From NCBI GenBank assembly GCA_002480495.1, contig DLCG01000001.1:1-9939 (forward strand): a stretch of 9,939 nt of DNA, given 5' to 3'. The translations under genes were made by a program, and so were the position numbers. Positions 7,252-9,939 of the stretch are shown here, in pieces. The notes beneath the pieces were generated by a model that did no database searches, was not told where the DNA came from, and saw only the letters and a list, made by a program, of their open reading frames with translations. Every line of letters begins with the position of its first letter. Position 1 is the stretch's first letter. This DNA is from Rhodobiaceae bacterium UBA7804. GTDB lineage: Bacteria; Pseudomonadota; Alphaproteobacteria; Parvibaculales; Parvibaculaceae.

Positions 7252-8537
7252 TGGTTATGCTCTACGTTGGAAAGAAGGGAGACGTGGCGGTCGTTCAGCC
7301 GGTCAAGGCGCGCGCCCGCGAGGTGAAAACGGCGGAGCAGGTCGATGCGGCGGGAAGAGGCTTCCGTCAGCGCGCGCTGCGCTTCCGTTACCTCGAGCAG
7401 GGTGAAGGCGGTGCCACCGCGATTGAAACCTTCACGAACCAGCCCGACCGCTCTTTCGAGGCGCGGAAGAACCTCGGCATCGAGCCGTTTGATTTCATGC
7501 GCACTGGCAGACTGCGCGGCGGTCAGCCTGTCGATCTCCCTCTGACGCCTGTTCCGCGCTGCGGCGACGTCGATTTCTGCTGCCAACTGTTCGGCCTGGG
7601 CGCGTTCGATGTTGCCCCGGTTGGTGTCGTAGACGCCGAGGGGTATGGAGACGCCGAATACGACGGCTACGTCGTCATCCGCCGAGAAGTGGCGAAGTCC
7701 CGCGCGCAGCGAAATATCCTGGACGCTGTTGGCCTTTTCAAACCGAAGGCGCGCCGCAGCCGTCTCGCGTGCCGCCGTCAGGAGCGCAATGTCAGTCGAG
7801 TCCGGGTCAAGTTCGTCCTCCATCGAGAGGTGATCGAACCCGGTGTCATCCAAACGGAAATTCCCGTCTCCTCCCCAATAGGAAGCGAGCGCCGCGCGGG
7901 CCGCCCGCGCGGTCATATCCGCCTGCTCACTGTCTATCTGTGCTTGAGCGAGCGCCGCAAGGATGCGTTCGTGGGTGAATTTTGGATCGAGCGCCCGGTC
8001 GGCACGACGTTGAAACTCGCGCTCAAGCTGTTGGACCGCGGCGAGATGATCTTCGGCAAGTGTCGTCGCTATCTGTGCAGCAACGGCTTCGACCCAGGCT
8101 GCCTGTACTTCGGCTGCAAGATCGAGAAGGTTGGCGGTCTTTCGCTTTTTGGCCAGAGAAAGTTCCGCTCCGGCGACATCCGTTCGGGCTTCTCTCTTTC
8201 CCCCTCGCTCCCACAGCTCTTCGTAGTAGAGCGTGGTCGCCGTTTCGTCGAAGTTTGAATAGTTGCCCGATCCGGCGAAATCCTCCATCTCGATGCCGAG
8301 AACCGGATTGGGACTTGCACCAGCCTGGTCGAGACCGGCTTCGGCGGCCCGAATGCGGGCGGCACCGGCTCGCGCCGCAGGATCATGGCCTACGGTGCGC
8401 GCGAGTACATCGGACAGGGTGAGGGTTTGGGGCTGTGCGATCGCATCGGTCCCCGGCAAAAGGGCAAGAATTGCAAGGCCGAGCGGCAATGCAAGCCGGT
8501 CGAGCGCCAGACGGCGCACATCGCGGATGAGCAGCAT
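7248..8537 (-). CDS. czcC: CzcC-type outer-membrane efflux channel (TolC family)
   Basis: This 429-residue outer-membrane factor would complete the CzcCBA complex by providing the exit duct. A signal peptide is likely, with cleavage after AIA near residue 34. The first outer-membrane-efflux repeat spans about 36-220 and includes ASPNPVLGIEMEDFAGSG (74-91), characteristic of CzcC relatives. The second repeat spans about 250-415 and includes VSIPLGVYDTNRGNIERAQ, which matches the family's IPL-x-DxNRGN pattern. Long Ala/Arg/Glu-rich stretches fit the periplasmic helical barrel. The ATG at 8537 has only a weak GAG ribosome site. It lies 53 bp after the CzcI-like gene, across a stable hairpin, and its stop overlaps the czcB start by four bases. 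Confidence 0.94.
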   Translation of the reverse strand: MLLIRDVRRLALDRLALPLGLAILALLPGTDAIAQPQTLTLSDVLARTVGHDPAARAGAARIRAAEAGLDQAGASPNPVLGIEMEDFAGSGNYSNFDETATTLYYEELWERGGKREARTDVAGAELSLAKKRKTANLLDLAAEVQAAWVEAVAAQIATTLAEDHLAAVQQLEREFQRRADRALDPKFTHERILAALAQAQIDSEQADMTARAARAALASYWGGDGNFRLDDTGFDHLSMEDELDPDSTDIALLTAARETAAARLRFEKANSVQDISLRAGLRHFSADDDVAVVFGVSIPLGVYDTNRGNIERAQAEQLAAEIDVAAARNRRQREIDRLTAAQSASAHEIKRLDAEVLPRLERAVGLVREGFNRGGTAFTLLEVTEAQRALTEASSRRIDLLRRFHLAGARLDRLNDRHVSLLSNVEHNQ

Positions 8538-8567
8538 GAATTCATCTCACAGGCAGACGTAAATTGG

Positions 8568-8587
8568 CCCACGCCCGAAGACGTGGG
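8568..8587 (-). promoter_or_regulatory. UUCG-capped hairpin between the CzcI-like gene and czcC
   Basis: On the minus strand CCCACG pairs with CGTGGG. The inner bases form one T-G wobble and a C(TTCG)G tetraloop, giving an 8-pair stem on an exceptionally stable loop. It begins only a few bases after the TAA of the CzcI-like gene. The following sequence (CCAATTTACG) has only a short T-run. It may be a leaky terminator or an mRNA stabiliser that sets a different level for the CzcI-like protein than for CzcCBA. Confidence 0.55.
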
Positions 8588-8590
8588 AGT

Positions 8591-8986
8591 TTAAAGGCTG
8601 ACCGTGAGATGTTTGGGAGGGCGTTCGGGACCGAGCACCGGCATGCCGGGCGAACTCTGCTCGGCAGCAATCCCCAACGGGGACTCGTTCCAGTCAATGT
8701 GGAGACCGGCACCGTTCAAAATCAGCAGATTTGAATGCCCATCGCCCTGGTGGTGGTGCCCTGTGCTCGCCGAACCATCCAGATCCGCCTCGTCGCCCGC
8801 TTCGTCCATTCCGGCAACAGCGACGGTAACCTGATTGAACGGACCGTGATCGTGCTCAACCGCAGCATCCCACTGATGCTCCAGATGATGCATGGCTCGC
8901 ACGGAAGAAGCGGCCGAAGAAACCGCTATCAGGACCATGCAGAGCATTGCCAAGGCGGTTGAAGAATGGATTCGGCGCCGGTTCAT
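8591..8986 (-). CDS. CzcI-like His-rich periplasmic protein
   Basis: This 131-residue exported protein is the first gene of the efflux operon. Residues 1-31 form a classical signal peptide (MNRRR n-region, hydrophobic ALAMLCMVLIAV, likely cleavage after VRA). The mature part has clusters of possible metal ligands: HHLEH (33-37), HDH (45-47) and GHHHQGDGH (76-84), mixed with acidic residues, and ends in GPERPPKHLTVSL. CzcI proteins that precede czcCBA in other bacteria are also small and exported, with histidines and a late PERP-like segment, so this is the best comparison. The assignment rests on architecture and position rather than strong sequence recognition. It may bind Zn/Co/Cd in the periplasm or modulate induction. 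The ATG at 8986 has a weak ribosome site but gives the best signal peptide. Confidence 0.72.
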   Translation of the reverse strand: MNRRRIHSSTALAMLCMVLIAVSSAASSVRAMHHLEHQWDAAVEHDHGPFNQVTVAVAGMDEAGDEADLDGSASTGHHHQGDGHSNLLILNGAGLHIDWNESPLGIAAEQSSPGMPVLGPERPPKHLTVSL

Positions 8987-9013
8987 CGCGCGATCTTATG
9001 GACGAAGTGCATG

Positions 9014-9040
9014 GATGGCAAGGTTCCGTGACCTGCCATC
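9014..9040. promoter_or_regulatory. Operator-like palindrome upstream of the efflux operon
   Basis: The plus strand reads GATGGCA-A-GGT, then TCCGTG, then ACCTGCCATC: two 10-base arms with one bulged A. It lies just downstream of the promoter-like pair at 9043-9071 and 28-54 bases before the ATG at 8986. That position suits a repressor operator at the transcription start, or a hairpin in the mRNA leader. No regulator gene is present in the window to match it. Confidence 0.5.
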
Positions 9041-9042
9041 GA

Positions 9043-9071
9043 TAGCCACGATAAAGGGTTCGGGCGGTCAA
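9043..9071 (-). promoter_or_regulatory. Candidate promoter of the czc operon
   Basis: On the minus strand TTGACC (9071-9066) is followed after 17 bases by TGGCTA (9048-9043). The -35 box is good and the -10 box is poor, which would suit an activated or weak promoter. It lies 57 bases upstream of the first start codon and immediately before the palindrome. The call rests on hexamer similarity and position only. Confidence 0.35.
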
Positions 9072-9132
9072 ACGTTGCACTTATTCCGGCACGACGGTCT
9101 GTGCACCAGGAGTCCCCGTTGATCCAAGACCG

Positions 9133-9138
9133 TATACT
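9133..9138 (+). promoter_or_regulatory. Candidate -10 box of the recombinase gene
   Basis: TATACT differs from the TATAAT consensus by one base and lies 55 bp before the ATG at 9194. No good -35 box is found 16-18 bp upstream, so the promoter would be weak or factor-dependent. Confidence 0.3.
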
Positions 9139-9142
9139 AGCG

Positions 9143-9161
9143 CTTCGGCACAGGGCCGAAG
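9143..9161 (+). promoter_or_regulatory. Leader hairpin of the recombinase gene
   Basis: CTTCGGC (9143-9149) and GCCGAAG (9155-9161) form a perfect 7-bp stem with a 5-base loop. It starts 4 bases after the candidate -10 box and ends 19 bases before the ribosome site. It could be an operator over the transcription start, or a structure protecting or limiting the recombinase mRNA. There is no U-run. Confidence 0.4.
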
Positions 9162-9180
9162 ATGGGGTGGGCGGGACGGC

Positions 9181-9186
9181 AGGAGG
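9181..9186 (+). promoter_or_regulatory. Shine-Dalgarno deciding the recombinase start
   Basis: AGGAGG is a full-consensus ribosome site seven bases before the ATG at 9194. It favours that start over an in-frame GTG at 9101, which would add 31 residues without a comparable site. Confidence 0.85.
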
Positions 9187-9193
9187 CAAGACC

Positions 9194-9826
9194 ATGTCCA
9201 CCTCCCCTGCTGAAGCACCTCTCAATGCACCGCATCCCTGGAACAAAGGTCGACTAGTAGGGCAGAAGCGTCCGCTGGATGCAAAACACGTATGGTCGAT
9301 CAGAATTCGTCTCGAACTGGCTGATGATCGACGTGGCCTCGCTCTGTTCAACCTGGCAATTGACAGTAAGCTTAGAGCTTGTGATCTGGTTGCACTAAAG
9401 GTGAACGACGTCTTCGTCGGTAGGCAAGTTCGTCAGCGCACCACCGTTGTTCAACGAAAGACTGGCCGACCAGTTCAATTCGAAATTACGGACGTTACAC
9501 GAACCGCGCTTGAGGGCTGGCTTCAGCATCCGAGTATGTCTTCTACTGAATATCTGTTTCCGTCTCGGGTCCGTAGCGCACTTCATCTCTCAACGCGCCA
9601 ATATGCGCGTATCGTTGATACTTGGATTGCTTCGGTCGGTCTCGACCTGTCTGCATACGGAACGCACTCGATGCGCAGGACCAAGGCAGCGCAAATCTAC
9701 CGCAAAACAGGAAATTTGAGAGCAGTTCAGTTGCTTCTGGGCCACGCAAAGCTGGAAAGCACCGTCCGATATTTGGGTATCGAGGTCGATGATGCGCTTA
9801 AGATCGCGGAATCGATCGAGCTGTAA
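9194..9826 (+). CDS. Small tyrosine recombinase/integrase
   Basis: This 210-residue protein consists essentially of the catalytic domain of the lambda-integrase family. All expected active-site residues can be placed: R61 in SKLRACDL, K89 in QRKTGRP, H158 and R161 in THSMRRTKAA, H184 in LLLGHAKLESTVRYL, and the nucleophile Y193. Only about 35 residues precede the first catalytic helix, so the usual N-terminal core-binding (SAM-like) and arm-binding domains are absent or minimal. The size is like FimB/FimE invertases (about 200 residues) rather than phage integrases (300-400). It is the only recombination gene inside the inverted repeats and ends 89 bp from the right repeat, so it probably acts on these ends. 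GC is about 52%, lower than the cargo. I recognise the general family as widespread in Proteobacteria but cannot assign a named element. Confidence 0.93.
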   Translation: MSTSPAEAPLNAPHPWNKGRLVGQKRPLDAKHVWSIRIRLELADDRRGLALFNLAIDSKLRACDLVALKVNDVFVGRQVRQRTTVVQRKTGRPVQFEITDVTRTALEGWLQHPSMSSTEYLFPSRVRSALHLSTRQYARIVDTWIASVGLDLSAYGTHSMRRTKAAQIYRKTGNLRAVQLLLGHAKLESTVRYLGIEVDDALKIAESIEL

Positions 9827-9829
9827 ATC

Positions 9830-9865
9830 TGGTGTGGGGACGACCGTTATTTCGTTCCCACATCA
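9830..9865 (+). terminator. Hairpin after the recombinase stop, possible terminator
   Basis: The arms around TGTGGGGACG (9833-9842) and CGTTCCCACA (9853-9862) pair over 10 positions with a G-T wobble and a 10-base loop. Three more outer pairs extend the stem to 9830-9865. It starts four bases after the stop codon. The following TCAAAATAGTTCTT is not a clean U-run, so it may be an imperfect terminator, or it may shield the right end from read-through. CGACCG in the loop-side arm (9841-9846) can alternatively pair with CGGTCG at 9881-9886. Confidence 0.5.
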
Positions 9866-9915
9866 AAATAGTTCTTACGGCGGTCGTTCGTAGGCCAAAA
9901 TTGAATGTCTGCTCC
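9866..9915. other. Right subterminal region
   Basis: This short non-coding stretch lies between the hairpin and the right repeat. Bases 9899-9915 continue the inverted similarity to the left end imperfectly. No gene was seen. It may carry binding sites for the recombinase or accessory proteins. Confidence 0.4.
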
Positions 9916-9939
9916 TGGCGGATTGTGTTGATTAAGTCG
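9916..9939 (-). repeat. Right terminal inverted repeat
   Basis: The last 24 bases are the exact reverse complement of bases 1-24. The imperfect extension reaches 9899. Its position at the very edge of the window, 89 bp after the recombinase stop, marks the element's right end. Any direct repeat of target DNA would lie outside the window and cannot be seen. Confidence 0.93.

Larger units (their letters stand above)
8987..9193. promoter_or_regulatory. Divergent control region between the efflux operon and the recombinase
   Basis: This is the only gene-free stretch of about 200 bp inside the element. It must hold the promoter of the minus-strand operon and probably that of the plus-strand recombinase. 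It contains the palindrome at 9014-9040, a promoter-like pair at 9043-9071, a TATACT box at 9133-9138 and a hairpin at 9143-9161, each listed separately. No small gene, tRNA or riboswitch was recognised here. Confidence 0.6.
1..9939. mobile_element. Putative tyrosine-recombinase element carrying a heavy-metal efflux operon
   Basis: The whole window is bounded by perfect 24-bp inverted repeats. It carries one small tyrosine recombinase gene pointing at the right end and seven co-directed metal-efflux genes pointing at the left end. No DDE transposase, serine resolvase, replication, conjugation or partition gene is visible. The ends and the recombinase gene have about 47-53% GC in hand-counted lines, whereas cargo lines average in the low to mid 60s, so backbone and cargo probably have different histories. 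The repeats do not begin with the GGGG typical of Tn3-family ends. Mobility is inferred from repeats plus recombinase. An invertible segment, or a non-autonomous element moved by an enzyme supplied in trans, remains possible because the flanks are unseen. Confidence 0.72.

Noticed and set aside
8987..9100. Ni/Co-sensing riboswitch upstream of the efflux operon
   Set aside because: The leader is short and shows only one simple hairpin, with none of the multi-stem conserved core expected of such a riboswitch.
9119..9138. TTGATC and TATACT as a sigma-70 promoter pair for the recombinase
   Set aside because: The spacing is only 8 bp, far too short for a -35/-10 pair. Only the -10 box is kept, at low confidence.
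9101..9193. In-frame GTG start extending the recombinase by 31 residues
   Set aside because: There is no good ribosome site at 9101, whereas AGGAGG lies seven bases before the ATG at 9194. The added residues also cover the hairpin and the candidate promoter.
1..9939. CRISPR array, tRNA, rRNA or integron attC sites
   Set aside because: No regularly spaced repeats, no cloverleaf-like or rRNA sequence and no attC-type recombination sites were seen. The recombinase lacks the long size of integron integrases.

Overview
The window reads as one complete mobile-element-like unit of 9,939 bp. Its first 24 bases are repeated as an exact inverted copy in its last 24 bases, and the similarity continues imperfectly to about 40 bp at each end. 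Inside are one plus-strand gene for a small tyrosine recombinase at the right end and seven minus-strand cargo genes for heavy-metal efflux. High GC (about 63% in sampled cargo lines), rhizobial-looking Czc proteins and the recombinase type suggest an alphaproteobacterium, perhaps Rhizobiales. That taxonomic call is an inference from protein style, not a database result.

Layout from left to right: left terminal inverted repeat (1-24) and an AT-richer non-coding segment (25-212); nicO/rcnA-like Ni/Co exporter (213-926, minus); yqaA-like DedA/VTT membrane protein (933-1370, minus); NreB-like MFS exporter with a His-rich tail (1402-2724, minus); a 110-bp gap holding a strong hairpin; czcA (2835-6005, minus), czcB (5995-7251, minus) and czcC (7248-8537, minus), which overlap one another; a UUCG-capped hairpin; a His-rich CzcI-like periplasmic protein (8591-8986, minus); a divergent control region (8987-9193) with an operator-like palindrome and candidate promoters; the tyrosine recombinase (9194-9826, plus); a hairpin after its stop; and the right terminal inverted repeat (9916-9939).

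Functionally, CzcCBA would form a tripartite RND pump expelling divalent cations (Co, Zn, Cd and possibly Ni) across both membranes. The NicO-type exporter and the MFS exporter would move Ni/Co from cytoplasm to periplasm, where the RND pump could pick the metal up. The CzcI-like protein may bind metal in the periplasm. YqaA may support envelope homeostasis. No dedicated regulator gene is present, so control must come from the host or from the DNA and RNA structures seen around the operon.

The most noteworthy point is the architecture. A single FimB/FimE-sized tyrosine recombinase, with no DDE transposase, is the only recombination gene inside a segment bounded by perfect inverted repeats. 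This would suit either a compact tyrosine-recombinase transposon carrying a metal-resistance operon, or a large invertible segment. The backbone (ends plus recombinase) is clearly lower in GC than the cargo, consistent with cargo capture. The flanks are not visible, so target-site duplication and insertion site cannot be judged.
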